Shown: positions 53,404 through 62,649 of the stretch, one piece after another
How the letters are laid out: every line of letters begins with the position of its first letter
How positions within the stretch are numbered: the first letter of the stretch is position 1
Source of the DNA: Paenibacillus jilunlii
GTDB lineage: Bacteria > Bacillota > Bacilli > Paenibacillales > Paenibacillaceae
Assembly: GCF_900102965.1 (NCBI RefSeq)
Contig: NZ_FNGM01000017.1
Coordinates: forward strand, 1-64,000
Length of the DNA: 64,000 nt
Direction: 5' to 3'
The notes under the pieces: generated by a model
Databases searched by the model: none
Told to the model about the DNA's origin: nothing
What the model saw: the letters and a program-made list of their open reading frames with translations, nothing else
Translations under genes and position numbers: made by a program

Positions 53404-53796
53404 TTATTCTCCGATCAATTCGCGGTAAGCTGCCGCCGCAAGCAGTCCGGATGCCGCCTCCGCGAACTCCCCAGTGATTTCCAGCTCAAAAATCCATCCG
53501 CCGCTGTATGGCTGATCGTTAATCAATTCCGGGCTGGCTTCCAGCGCGTCATTGATTTTGGTCACAGTTCCCGATACCGGGGAATAGAGCTCCGACACCG
53601 TCTTGACGGATTCGATACTGCCTACACTGTCGCCTGCCGAGATGGCTGTGCCAACCTCAGGAAATTCCACAAATACGATATCGCCAAGCAGATGCTGGGC
53701 ATGATCCGTAATCCCGACACGTACTATGCGCCCTTCACCCTGCTGTGCCCATTCGTGCTCTTCGCTGTACAACAGGTTGTCTAGCACTTCACTCAT
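53404..53796 (-). CDS. gcvH: Glycine cleavage system H protein
   Basis: 130 residues. The lipoyl-domain protein shuttles the aminomethyl group between P and T proteins. It shows YSEEHEWAQ, VGITDHAQHLLGDIVFVEFP and SIESVKTVSELYSPVSG with the lipoylated lysine (about K65), then NDQPYSGGWIFELE. It is divergent from gcvT and lies upstream of the riboswitch, so glycine does not control it through that RNA. It has its own promoter. Confidence 0.96.
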   Translation of the reverse strand: MSEVLDNLLYSEEHEWAQQGEGRIVRVGITDHAQHLLGDIVFVEFPEVGTAISAGDSVGSIESVKTVSELYSPVSGTVTKINDALEASPELINDQPYSGGWIFELEITGEFAEAASGLLAAAAYRELIGE

Positions 53797-53842
53797 TCTT
53801 AAGCCGCCTCTTTTCCAAATTTGGAGTTGTAAAATTAGTTAT

Positions 53843-53872
53843 AGACTAAGTTATCGCGCTGCTCAATGTCAA
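53843..53872 (-). promoter_or_regulatory. gcvH promoter
   Basis: Minus-strand TTGACA (53867-53872), 18 bases, TAGTCT (53843-53848), about 50 bases before the gcvH start. Confidence 0.55.
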
Positions 53873-53920
53873 TATAACTAACAGGAAAATAAAATTTGTC
53901 ATCTTTTTGACGTTTTTTTG

Positions 53921-53950
53921 TTGACAGCGGAGTTGTATACCCGGTTTAAT
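53921..53950 (+). promoter_or_regulatory. Promoter of gcvT-gcvPA-gcvPB
   Basis: TTGACA (53921-53926), 18 bases, TTTAAT (53945-53950), about 35 bases before the first glycine aptamer. Confidence 0.65.
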
Positions 53951-53987
53951 GGAGTCAGTAGAAAACAATACGGTTTGCGAATGATGG

Positions 53988-54180
53988 CATAGGGAGAGAC
54001 TGTCTCACAGGAAGACAGCGCCGAAGGAGTAAGCCCGGGAGGGTGAATCTCTCAGGCAAAAGGACCTTTGCCGGACGCATCTCTGGAGAGCTATCCGGCC
54101 CCGCCTGGCAGGGTCTGGATCACCAACGGGGAAACCTGCGCGCTGGGCGGCAGGGTAACTCTCAGGTACAAAGGACAGAG
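53988..54180 (+). ncRNA. Tandem glycine riboswitch (two aptamers)
   Basis: First aptamer about 53988-54068: GGGAGAGAC, GCGCCGAAGGAGTAAGCC, GAATCTCTCAGGCAAAAGGAC. Second about 54081-54180: TCTGGAGAGC, CACCAACGGGGAAACC, AACTCTCAGGTACAAAGGAC. These are the conserved glycine-riboswitch blocks. It precedes gcvT, the standard target. Two aptamers are the classic form. The last bases of aptamer 2 pair again in the downstream terminator, pointing to a glycine-ON transcription switch. Confidence 0.95.
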
Positions 54181-54237
54181 CGAAGGACTTATATGCGGGT
54201 TGTGCATATTTGTCTTTCGCCTGTCCTTTTTCGCATG
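54169..54237 (+). terminator. Riboswitch expression platform (attenuator)
   Basis: AAAGGACAGAGCGAAGGAC, which includes the 3' end of aptamer 2, pairs with GTCTTTCGCCTGTCCTTT near 54210-54230, followed by T. Glycine binding should hold AAAGGACAG in the aptamer and prevent this terminator. Confidence 0.8.
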
Positions 54238-54260
54238 TAATCAGACAAGGGAGTGAGCAG

Positions 54261-55385
54261 ATGGATGCTTTGAAAAGAACGCCTTTTTACGATCTCTACT
54301 CCGCCTACGCGGAGTCCAGATGTATTGATTTCGGCGGCTGGGAGCTGCCGGTGCAGTTCACGGGAATCGTGAAAGAGCATGAGGCTGTCCGCCAGCAGGC
54401 TGGCTTGTTCGATGTATCGCATATGGGTGAATTCATGGTCAGCGGCAGTGGCTCAGAGGCCTTCCTGCAGCTGATGACCACCAACGATGTCAGCCGTCTT
54501 CAGGATGGCGGTGCGCAGTACACGCTGATGCTCTACCCAACCGGCGGAGTCGTCGATGATCTCCTGGTCTACCGCCTCGGCGAAGAGCGTTACATGCTGG
54601 TCGTCAACGCCTCCAATATCGACAAGGATTTCGAGTGGCTGCAGGAGCATCTTACTGATGAATTCAGCGGAGTGACGCTGACAAATGTCTCGGATGAGAC
54701 GCTGCTGCTCGCACTGCAGGGACCTCTGGCCGAAACGATCCTGGCCGAAGTGACAACGGCTCCCCTCGCGGAGCTTGCCCCCTTCCACTTTATCGAGCGC
54801 GCCGTAGTCTGCGGCGTGGAGGTTCTGCTCTCCCGCACCGGATATACCGGCGAGGACGGATTCGAGCTGTACGCCCCGCTGGACACAGCGGCTGTGCTGT
54901 GGAACGGCCTGCTTGCCGCAGGTGCCCCGCACGGTCTGACTCCCGCCGGGCTTGGCGCACGCGATACGCTGCGCTTCGAAGCAAAACTGCCACTTTACGG
55001 CCAGGAGCTGTCGGCGGATATTACGCCGCTGGAAGCAGGCGTCCAGTTCTTCGTGAAGTTGGACAAAGCCGGCTTCATCGGCAGAGACGCGCTCCTGAAG
55101 CAGAAGGAAGCCGGACTGCCCCGCCGCCTAGTGGGCCTCGAAATGATTGACCGCGGCATTCCGCGCTCCCATTATCCGGTCTATGCGGATGGAGTGAAGA
55201 TCGGGGAAGTTACCACAGGCACGCAGTCCCCGACACTGAAACGCAATCTGGGCCTGGCCCTGTTGGATGCCGCCTATACAGAAATCGGAACAGAGGTTTA
55301 TGTGGAGATCCGCGGCAAGCAGCTTAAGGCGGCCGTGGTCAAAGCACCATTTTATAAAAAGAGCCAAGGAGTGAAGCCGCAATGA
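54261..55385 (+). CDS. gcvT: Glycine cleavage system T protein (aminomethyltransferase)
   Basis: 374 residues from the ATG at 54261, preceded by AAGGGAG; the frame is open back to 54210 but that part lies in the attenuator. It transfers the one-carbon unit from the H protein to tetrahydrofolate, releasing ammonia. Markers are KRTPFYDLY, FDVSHMGEF, QYTLMLYPTGGVVDDLLVYR, SRTGYTGEDGFELY, GLGARDTLRFEAKLPLYG and SPTLKRNLGLAL. It overlaps gcvPA by ATGA. Confidence 0.97.
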   Translation: MDALKRTPFYDLYSAYAESRCIDFGGWELPVQFTGIVKEHEAVRQQAGLFDVSHMGEFMVSGSGSEAFLQLMTTNDVSRLQDGGAQYTLMLYPTGGVVDDLLVYRLGEERYMLVVNASNIDKDFEWLQEHLTDEFSGVTLTNVSDETLLLALQGPLAETILAEVTTAPLAELAPFHFIERAVVCGVEVLLSRTGYTGEDGFELYAPLDTAAVLWNGLLAAGAPHGLTPAGLGARDTLRFEAKLPLYGQELSADITPLEAGVQFFVKLDKAGFIGRDALLKQKEAGLPRRLVGLEMIDRGIPRSHYPVYADGVKIGEVTTGTQSPTLKRNLGLALLDAAYTEIGTEVYVEIRGKQLKAAVVKAPFYKKSQGVKPQ

Positions 55386-56734
55386 AGCACCGTTATCTGC
55401 CGATGACCGAGCAAGACCGCAAGGAGATGATGGAGGCTGTCGGGATTCAGTCCGTGGAGGAGCTGTTCGCCGATATCCCGCAAGCTGTCCGCTATCAGGG
55501 AACGATGCCGATGTCAGAAGCGCTTGATGAGTACGCGCTGCTGCGCCATATGAAAGAGTTGTCCGACAAAAATGCTAGCTTCGACACCCACGCCAGCTTC
55601 CTTGGCGCAGGGCTGTATGACCACCATATCCCCGTTGTCATTAACCATGTCATTTCCCGCTCGGAATTTTATACCGCCTATACCCCTTACCAGCCGGAGA
55701 TCAGCCAGGGCGAGCTGCAGGCAATCTTCGAATTCCAGTCCTATATCTGCGAGCTGACCGGCATGAAGGTAGCCAATGCCAGTATGTATGATGGAGCAAC
55801 CGCCTTCTCAGAAGCCGCTGTGCTTGCCGCCGGTGCGACGAAACGCAAAAAGCTGGTCGTCTCCCGCACGGTACATCCGGAAGCACGCCAGGTACTGCGC
55901 ACCTCTGCGGGTGCATGGGGCCTCGATGTTGTAGAAATAGACTACAAAGACGGAGTAACGGATCAGGCGAAACTCGCCGCTGCGATCGACGGCGACACGG
56001 CTGCCGTACTGGTGCAGTCGCCGAACTTCTTCGGCGCTATAGAAGACCTTGGCGCCATTGAGCCGCTGATTCATGCCGTCAAAGGCCTGTTCGTGGTCAG
56101 CGCCAACCCGCTCGCTCTTGGCATTCTCGAAACGCCGGGCAAGCTTGGCGCCGACATCGTAGTCGGTGACGCTCAACCGCTTGGCATCCCAGCTTCTCTC
56201 GGCGGTCCAACCTGCGGCTTCTTCGCCGTAGCCGAACCTCTTATGCGCCGCATGCCGGGCCGGATCGTCGGCCAGACCGTTGACCGTAACGGCAAACGCG
56301 GCTTCGTGCTGACACTGCAGGCACGCGAGCAGCATATCCGCCGCGAAAAAGCCACCTCCAACATCTGCTCCAACCAGGCGCTGCTTGCGCTGTGCGCTTC
56401 CGTCTACCTGTCCGTTATGGGTAAAGAGGGCATGCGCGAGGTTGGGGAACTGAATATCCGCAAGAGCCATTATGCTGCGGGCAAGCTCGGCGAAATAACC
56501 GGTGCATCCCCTGCGTTTACGGCACCGTTCTTCAATGAATTTGTCCTGAAGCTGCCGGAAGGAAGCAGTGTCAGTGAGATCAACTCCAAGCTGCTGAAGG
56601 AAGGCTACCTTGGAGGCTATGATTTGGGCCGGGATTATCCCGAGCTGGCCGGACATATGCTGGTTGCCGTAACCGAGAAACGAAGCAAAACGGAAATTGA
56701 CCAATTCAAAGGCGCACTGGAGGGCTGTATATGA
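55382..56734 (+). CDS. gcvPA: Glycine dehydrogenase (decarboxylating) subunit 1
   Basis: 450 residues; the N-terminal half of the P protein, which is split into two subunits in Firmicutes. Typical sequences are RYLPMTEQDRKEMM, ASFLGAGLYDHHIPVVINH, SEFYTAYTPYQPEISQGELQ, ANASMYDGATAFSEAA and GGPTCGFFA. It lacks the PLP lysine, which is in subunit 2. Overlaps of ATGA type with both gcvT and gcvPB imply tight coupling and equal synthesis. Confidence 0.97.
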   Translation: MKHRYLPMTEQDRKEMMEAVGIQSVEELFADIPQAVRYQGTMPMSEALDEYALLRHMKELSDKNASFDTHASFLGAGLYDHHIPVVINHVISRSEFYTAYTPYQPEISQGELQAIFEFQSYICELTGMKVANASMYDGATAFSEAAVLAAGATKRKKLVVSRTVHPEARQVLRTSAGAWGLDVVEIDYKDGVTDQAKLAAAIDGDTAAVLVQSPNFFGAIEDLGAIEPLIHAVKGLFVVSANPLALGILETPGKLGADIVVGDAQPLGIPASLGGPTCGFFAVAEPLMRRMPGRIVGQTVDRNGKRGFVLTLQAREQHIRREKATSNICSNQALLALCASVYLSVMGKEGMREVGELNIRKSHYAAGKLGEITGASPAFTAPFFNEFVLKLPEGSSVSEINSKLLKEGYLGGYDLGRDYPELAGHMLVAVTEKRSKTEIDQFKGALEGCI

Positions 56735-58191
56735 AACCGGAACAAAGTCTGATCTTCGAGCTTAGCCGTCCCGGCCGCTCGGCCTATTCCCTGCCGCAGT
56801 GCGATGTTCCACAGGAAGAAAACATCGATGCGCTGATTCCGGCGGGACTGCTGCGCAGTGAGCCCGTTGTCTTGCCGGAGGTATCGGAAGTGGATGTCAT
56901 CCGCCACTATACCGCGCTCTCCCGCCGCAACTTCGGCGTCGACAACGGCTTTTATCCGCTCGGCTCCTGCACGATGAAATACAATCCGAAGATTAACGAG
57001 GATGTCGCCCGTTTCCCCGGCCTGGCCAAGATTCACCCGTACCAGCCGGAAGAGAGCATTCAGGGGGCACTCGAACTGATGCATACCCTGCAAAAGGATC
57101 TGGCTGCCCTGACCGGCATGGATGCTGTGTCCCTGCAGCCAGCAGCCGGGGCCCATGGTGAATGGACCGGGCTGATGATGATCCGCGCCTACCATGAGAG
57201 CCGCGGCGAAACCCGCTCCAAGGTCATCGTGCCTGATTCCTCGCACGGCACGAACCCGGCCAGTGCCTCTGCAGCCGGTCTGGAAACCGTAACGATCCCT
57301 TCCAATGACAAAGGGATGGTCGATCTCGAGGCTCTAAAGGCAGCTGTCGGGAGCGACACCGCAGCCCTCATGCTGACCAACCCGAGCACACTAGGATTGT
57401 TCGAGACACAAATCGTGGAAATCGCCCGGATTGTACACGAAGCCGGGGGGCTGCTCTATTATGATGGAGCGAACTCCAATGCAATTATGGGCATTACCCG
57501 CCCCGGCGACATGGGCTTTGACGTTGTGCATTTGAATCTGCACAAAACAATGAGCACCCCGCACGGCGGCGGCGGTCCGGGAGCCGGACCGGTCGGCGTG
57601 AAGGCAAAGCTGATCCCGTTCCTCCCGCAGCCGACAGTGGTACAGAACGAAGATAGCAGCTACTCGTTGAATTACGGCGGTCCGGAATCCATCGGACGCG
57701 TCAAAGCCTTTTATGGCAACTTCGGCATCCTGGTCCGTGCCTACGCTTATATCCGTACCTACGGACCGGACGGCCTGCGCGAGGTTTCCGAGAACGCCGT
57801 GCTGAATGCCAACTATATGATGCACCGGCTCGCACCTTATTTTGAAATTCCGTATCCGGGCATCTGCAAGCATGAATTTGTCATGTCCGGCAGAAACCTT
57901 AAGCAGTACGGTGTACGCACACTGGATGTGGCCAAACGGCTGCTCGACTTCGGCTACCACCCGCCAACTGTATACTTCCCGCTGACGGTAGAAGAGTGCA
58001 TGATGATCGAGCCTACCGAAACCGAAAGCAAAGAAACGCTCGACGGCTTCATCGAAACGATGATTCAGATCGTGAAGGAAGCCCAGGAAACACCGGAAAT
58101 CGTCATTAATGCTCCCCATACGACGGAGATCAGCCGTCTCGACGAGACACAGGCTGCACGCAAGCCGGTGCTGAACTGCTCCTGCGGCTAA
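56731..58191 (+). CDS. gcvPB: Glycine dehydrogenase (decarboxylating) subunit 2
   Basis: 486 residues; the PLP-binding half of the P protein. It contains YPLGSCTMKYNPKINE, SLQPAAGAHGEWTGLMMIRA, DSSHGTNPASA and HLNLHKTMSTPHGGGGPG with the PLP lysine (about K272), then HEFVMSGRNLKQYGVRTLDV. With subunit 1 it decarboxylates glycine and loads the H protein. It is the last gene of the riboswitch operon, followed by a terminator. Confidence 0.97.
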   Translation: MKPEQSLIFELSRPGRSAYSLPQCDVPQEENIDALIPAGLLRSEPVVLPEVSEVDVIRHYTALSRRNFGVDNGFYPLGSCTMKYNPKINEDVARFPGLAKIHPYQPEESIQGALELMHTLQKDLAALTGMDAVSLQPAAGAHGEWTGLMMIRAYHESRGETRSKVIVPDSSHGTNPASASAAGLETVTIPSNDKGMVDLEALKAAVGSDTAALMLTNPSTLGLFETQIVEIARIVHEAGGLLYYDGANSNAIMGITRPGDMGFDVVHLNLHKTMSTPHGGGGPGAGPVGVKAKLIPFLPQPTVVQNEDSSYSLNYGGPESIGRVKAFYGNFGILVRAYAYIRTYGPDGLREVSENAVLNANYMMHRLAPYFEIPYPGICKHEFVMSGRNLKQYGVRTLDVAKRLLDFGYHPPTVYFPLTVEECMMIEPTETESKETLDGFIETMIQIVKEAQETPEIVINAPHTTEISRLDETQAARKPVLNCSCG

Positions 58192-58265
58192 GCTTTCGGT
58201 ATTACAATAAGCAACGCAGATACGCCGTCCTTCTCTAAGAACCATACCGCAGCATCACCTACAGC

Positions 58266-58312
58266 GGCTAATCCCGAAGTCATTCCTGACTTTTTTGCGG
58301 ATTAGCCTTATT
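58266..58312. terminator. Terminator after gcvPB
   Basis: GGCTAATCC (58266-58274) and GGATTAGCC (58299-58307) form the stem, with T-rich sequence after it. It may also serve the convergent regulator gene. Confidence 0.7.
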
Positions 58313-58318
58313 TATCGT

Positions 58319-59122
58319 TTACACAAGCTTCTTGGCGAATTGGGAACGGTCGCTTACATTCATTTTAATATAAATGCTCTTCACGACATTGCGTACGGAG
58401 CCCTCGCTGATACCCAGCGTGTTGGAGATATGCAGCGCACTTTTGTCGGAGAGCCATAGTGAAGCAACCTCTTTCTCTCTCCCGGTCAGCTTGTATTTGT
58501 CCAGCGCCTTTTCCCGTCTGAATTGCTGCAGACCCGCATTGTTAACCATTCGTTTATATGCTACATTCTCCGCTAATTGCTGTACGAAAGGAATCGCAAA
58601 TTCAATATGCTGGCCGGCATCAAAAGAAATATCCACATAACCCTGCGTGCCGCCGTCCAGAATGAGCGGTGCACAGACACAATTCCAGCTCTGGAACACA
58701 GCGTCCGTATGCTCCTTTCCCCGCACCACTCCTATACGGTTCATCTCCATAGCCAGCGAAACTGCATTCAAGCCCGAATAGCGCTTGGAGAGATTAACGC
58801 CTTGCCTCAGCCCGGCACAGTCCATATTCTCCTGAAGACTCCCCGATGAGCAGATCAGGTCAAGAATCTTCCCTTCTTCATCTGTCAGAAACACCACATA
58901 AGGAATCGGAATAAACCGGCTGATGTCCACCATTTCAGCTCTCATGGATGCCACCATAGCCTCACTATAGATCGCTTTACTTTCTATTACAGAGGAAATC
59001 TGTGAGGACTGGAGCGGACTATGTAGATCTGAAGCATTCGTTTGACGAAAAGATGCAGCTTGCACTGCTGGAAGATCCTCCGGCGAACACCACATTTTTA
59101 TCCCGGAATTGAAGGTTGTCAA
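58319..59122 (-). CDS. GAF-like/LuxR-type HTH transcription regulator
   Basis: 267 residues from a TTG at 59122 with AGGGGG upstream; an ATG at 59095 is the alternative. Residues 60-200 resemble a GAF sensor domain like those of AcoR/DhaR-type activators (FIPIPYVVFLTDEEGKILDL, GVNLSKRYSGLNAVSLAMEM). The C-terminus is a LuxR-type helix-turn-helix: YKLTGREKEVASLWL, ISNTLGISEGSVRNVVKSIY. It would sense a small molecule and bind DNA. Neither the ligand nor the target is known; the adjacent RND exporter is one candidate but has a different operator-like palindrome. Confidence 0.8.
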   Translation of the reverse strand: MTTFNSGIKMWCSPEDLPAVQAASFRQTNASDLHSPLQSSQISSVIESKAIYSEAMVASMRAEMVDISRFIPIPYVVFLTDEEGKILDLICSSGSLQENMDCAGLRQGVNLSKRYSGLNAVSLAMEMNRIGVVRGKEHTDAVFQSWNCVCAPLILDGGTQGYVDISFDAGQHIEFAIPFVQQLAENVAYKRMVNNAGLQQFRREKALDKYKLTGREKEVASLWLSDKSALHISNTLGISEGSVRNVVKSIYIKMNVSDRSQFAKKLV

Positions 59123-59305
59123 TACAAACGCCCCCTGTTTTCGTTAACTGATCCATCTGCATTTGTTACAACCATTCCCTTATCTTGCAACCCACAAATT
59201 GCCAGTGGCTATTATAATAATAAATATATCATAGGATACTTATAGGACAATTGACAGTGGGCTAATCTTACGAATAAGAGTTGAAAAAATATCTTTTATT
59301 CGACT

Positions 59306-59337
59306 AAGAGCAGTGCGGAGATCTCCGCACTGCTCTT
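59306..59337. terminator. Perfect palindromic hairpin after the RND gene
   Basis: A 32-base perfect inverted repeat: AAGAGCAGTGCGGAGA followed by its complement. It lies 40 bases past the exporter stop. T-rich sequence follows on the minus strand only after about 15 bases. Confidence 0.65.
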
Positions 59338-59376
59338 GTTATAGGATGATTAAGTTAGCTCTGCTCAACGAACTGC

Positions 59377-62300
59377 CTAAGCCGCAGCCGAAGTCTTCTC
59401 TTGTGTCCGTTCCTTAGCGGACTTACGGAAATACAGCAGCTCATAGATGGCCGGTACAACCACCAGTGTCAGCAGTGTGGCTGCGGTCAAGCCGCCGATG
59501 ACTACTATCGCGAGGCTCTGGGAGACAATGCTGCCCTGCTCGGAATGCCCGAACAATAGCGGCAGCATGGCGCAGATGGTCGCGATGGCCGTCATCAGTA
59601 TCGGACGCAGCCGGGTTCCGGCGGCCTCGATAATCGACTCACGTACGCTCATATGCTCTTCATTCTGTTTGATGCGGTCGATCAGTACAATCGCATTGGT
59701 AACAACGATACCGATCAGCATCAAGGCTCCGAACAAGGCCGTGAAGTCGGGAGTTACACCGGAAATAATCAATGCAACCACTGCTCCGATGGCCGCAAGC
59801 GGCAGAGAGAACATAATGGCCAGCGGTGCACGCAGTGTTTTGAAGGTCAGAACCATGATGAGATAGACGAGACCGATGGAGATCAGCGCTGTCATGCCAA
59901 GGTCATTGAAGTCTCCGGCCTGATCTGCCGAAGCACCTCCTGCGAACAATGTTACTCCTTCAGGCAGGGTAATGCTGTCCGTTTGTTTTTGGATATCTGC
60001 GCCAATGGCTGATACCTTCTTCGGATCGACTTCGGCGGTAATGCGCACATACGGCTTGCCGTCTTTATGGTAGAGCATGGCTGGCTGGTCGGTGACCTCA
60101 AGGGAAGCCAACGTGGAGAGCGGCTGAGGACCCCCGGCAGTCATAATCGTGATATTCTCCAGATCCTTCTGCTCCTTCGGCTGCAGCACAGGCTCCAATA
60201 CCACTCCGGCAGGCGAGCCGTCCAGTTCTATTTGCCCCAGCGGAACCGGATTCAGCATCGCTGCCAGCTGCATGGAAATTTCCTGCGCATTCGCAGCAGC
60301 CGGGTTTACCTTGAAAGCGAACACCGGCTTGGTATCCTCCATGTTGCTGGTGACCTTTTGTACACCGTCTACGGTTTTCACTTTGGCAGCTACGGCTTGA
60401 GCCACTGAATTGATAGACTTCAGGTCATCTCCAACGATATCTACGTATTCACTGGTCGAGCTTCCACCCATCATGCTGGACTCATTGGCAGTCAGTGTTG
60501 CCCCCGCATAGGATTCCTGCCACCCGCGAACCTGGTCCAGGAACATCTGCGCATCGGCATCCTTTTTCATCATCACGGTATAATCCACCTGGGTCAGCGA
60601 TGTCACACTCCCCCATTGTGCCGAGTCGGCACTGTTGCCGGTCATCATAATTACGGTTTTGGCCTGCGGCTGTTTCATTAGTTCGGCTTCCAGCTGTTTG
60701 CCCTTCTCCAGCACTTCTTTCACCGGAACGTCATTGGGGTAGACCAATTGTACGGTAACATTGCTGGCATCCGAAGCATCCAGCGCCCCTTTGGGCATGG
60801 TAACATAGGCGGCAACGGAGCCGACCAGCAGCACCAGACCCAGCGTCAGCGTAATCCATTTATGGCGCAGGTTCCATTCCAGAAAATGGCTGAACCGTCT
60901 GGACGGCTCATGCTCCTTCAGGGAAGAGCTGCGCAGCAGCCAGGAGCTTAGCAGCGGAACCACGGTCAGCGCCACTACCAGTGAAGTCAGCAGCGAGTAA
61001 GTTACCGTCAGCGCAAACGGAAGCAGGAACGCCTGCAGGCTTCCATTCAGCAGACCCATAGGCAGAAATACAGCAACCGTAGCGATTGTCGATGTAGTGA
61101 TTGCCCTTGCGACCTCGCGGGTAGCGCTGATAATCATGTGAATGGAGAAGGGCTCCTTCTGCATCCTGCGGTGGATGTTCTCAATGACGACAATGCTGTC
61201 ATCGACCAGCCGCCCGACGGCGACGGCCACACCGCCCAGCGTTACAATATTCAAGGTAATGCCGGACACGTCCAACAAATAAAGTGTAACTGCCAGCGAC
61301 AGCGGAATCGATACCGCGGTAATCAGGGTGGCGCGCACATTGCGCAGGAAGATCAGAATGACAATCGTCGCAAATAATGCCCCGAGCAGAACTTCACGCA
61401 TCATGCTGTTAACGGAGGTGACCACCATATCCGAGGTGCTGAAGATGACGGCGACCTCTGCATTTTTGACCGACCCGGTCAGGTCTTTTGCAACGTCACG
61501 TACCTTGTCCCCTACATCGACTGCATTGGCATTGGCTTCCTTCGTTATGACAGCGAACAATACATCCTTGCCGTTCGAACGGCTGACGCTCTCCTGATCC
61601 GTCACCGCTTCCACAGCAGCGATATCCTGCAAGGTAACACCGGGAGCGACCGCCAGTTTTTTCAGCGTATCGATGCTGTCAATCGAGGAAACCACATTCA
61701 CATTCCCCGTCTGCCCGCCAATGGTCTGCTCTCCAATCGAAGCCGATACACTCCGTCCCTGCAGCAGTCCCAGCACCTGGGCTGTAGCTACGCCTTTTGC
61801 GGCCATCGCCTGCGGATTAAGCTTCACGTTGACTTGCGGAGCCGTTTTGCCATACAGGGCTACATTCGCTACTCCGTCGATTTTTTGCAGCTCGGGAATG
61901 ATGGTCTCCTCGGCAAGCTTCAGATTGTCCTTGGTGATCCCTTCATCGAAGGATATCGTGAGCTGGGAGATCGGAATCATCGAGGTGTTCAGCTGCACAA
62001 TGAACGGGTCCATGACCCCTTCGGGGAAATGCAGTCCGCCGACCGCCTTCTCCACCTCCTGTGCCGCATCCTTCATATTGGTTTTGCCGTCAAAATAAAT
62101 ATCTACCTTCGCATAGCCGTCTCCGGAGGTGGACATCTGCTCGGTTTTGCCTTTCACGGCAGAGGTAGCCGACTCAATCGGCTTCGTCACATTCGCTTCC
62201 ATGGAATGCGCATCCTGGCCCGGACCAAGTACCGTAACGGTAACCTGAGGATTATCGGCCTCCGGCATAAACTCCATTGGCAGCGAGGTATAGCTGAGGA

Positions 62301-62379
62301 TCCCCACCACAAGTGACATGACAACCAGAAGCCCCACAGCCCCCTTGTTGCCGAACGACCATTTTGTTAACCATGTCAT
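59377..62379 (-). CDS. RND family efflux transporter (AcrB/SwrC type)
   Basis: 1000 residues with the two-fold layout of RND pumps: helix 1, a large outer domain, helices 2-6, helix 7, a second outer domain and helices 8-12. It shows LPMEFMPEADNPQVTVTV, the helix-4 DDSIVVIENIHRRMQKEP, TTSTIATVAVFLPMGLLNG and the late GIVVTNAIVLIDRIKQNEE and GTRLRPILMTAIATICAMLP. It is a proton-driven exporter; in Bacillus the relative SwrC exports surfactin. No adaptor (MFP) gene is present. A 14-base palindrome lies just upstream. Confidence 0.93.
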   Translation of the reverse strand: MTWLTKWSFGNKGAVGLLVVMSLVVGILSYTSLPMEFMPEADNPQVTVTVLGPGQDAHSMEANVTKPIESATSAVKGKTEQMSTSGDGYAKVDIYFDGKTNMKDAAQEVEKAVGGLHFPEGVMDPFIVQLNTSMIPISQLTISFDEGITKDNLKLAEETIIPELQKIDGVANVALYGKTAPQVNVKLNPQAMAAKGVATAQVLGLLQGRSVSASIGEQTIGGQTGNVNVVSSIDSIDTLKKLAVAPGVTLQDIAAVEAVTDQESVSRSNGKDVLFAVITKEANANAVDVGDKVRDVAKDLTGSVKNAEVAVIFSTSDMVVTSVNSMMREVLLGALFATIVILIFLRNVRATLITAVSIPLSLAVTLYLLDVSGITLNIVTLGGVAVAVGRLVDDSIVVIENIHRRMQKEPFSIHMIISATREVARAITTSTIATVAVFLPMGLLNGSLQAFLLPFALTVTYSLLTSLVVALTVVPLLSSWLLRSSSLKEHEPSRRFSHFLEWNLRHKWITLTLGLVLLVGSVAAYVTMPKGALDASDASNVTVQLVYPNDVPVKEVLEKGKQLEAELMKQPQAKTVIMMTGNSADSAQWGSVTSLTQVDYTVMMKKDADAQMFLDQVRGWQESYAGATLTANESSMMGGSSTSEYVDIVGDDLKSINSVAQAVAAKVKTVDGVQKVTSNMEDTKPVFAFKVNPAAANAQEISMQLAAMLNPVPLGQIELDGSPAGVVLEPVLQPKEQKDLENITIMTAGGPQPLSTLASLEVTDQPAMLYHKDGKPYVRITAEVDPKKVSAIGADIQKQTDSITLPEGVTLFAGGASADQAGDFNDLGMTALISIGLVYLIMVLTFKTLRAPLAIMFSLPLAAIGAVVALIISGVTPDFTALFGALMLIGIVVTNAIVLIDRIKQNEEHMSVRESIIEAAGTRLRPILMTAIATICAMLPLLFGHSEQGSIVSQSLAIVVIGGLTAATLLTLVVVPAIYELLYFRKSAKERTQEKTSAAA

Positions 62380-62442
62380 TTCTCTGTTCCCCTTCCATTC
62401 CTTAAAAATAGGTTTCTCTGCGTCTAATTCTTATGTATAGCT

Positions 62443-62456
62443 CACTTAGCTAAGTG
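62443..62456 (-). promoter_or_regulatory. Candidate operator of the RND gene
   Basis: CACTTAGCTAAGTG is a perfect 14-base palindrome 64 bases before the start codon, overlapping where the -35 of a TATACA -10 element would lie. It resembles MarR/TetR-type operators; the regulator is unknown. Confidence 0.45.
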
Positions 62457-62566
62457 TAGGGCCTGAAGGCCATCTCCAAAACCGCCCGGCGATGGGTTTC
62501 GCTCTCGTTCTCCAGACCGGGAACTTCTCCTTCCAGAGACAGAGCAGTCTGGTGCAGCGTTAAATT
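62451..62566 (-). pseudogene. Possible C-terminal remnant of a regulator or unknown gene
   Basis: One minus-strand frame gives about 38 codons from a GTG at 62566: NLTLHQTALSLEGEVPGLEN, then ESETHRRAVLEMAFRPYT, with a TAG inside the palindrome. Codon use is like real genes, but there is no ribosome site and the rhaM terminator lies just upstream. It may be the tail of a lost TetR-like repressor of the pump (guess), or chance. Confidence 0.3.
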
Positions 62567-62576
62567 CACACAGTAC

Positions 62577-62608
62577 AAAAAAGCCCTTCTTCCGTGGAAG
62601 AAGAGCTT
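62577..62608 (-). terminator. Intrinsic terminator after rhaM
   Basis: Minus-strand AAGCTCTTCTTCC and GGAAGAAGGGCTT with a 2-base loop, followed by six T. Confidence 0.85.
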
Positions 62609-62649
62609 AATAAGCAAGCCGAAGGGTTGTTCACTTAGCAGAGATAACC

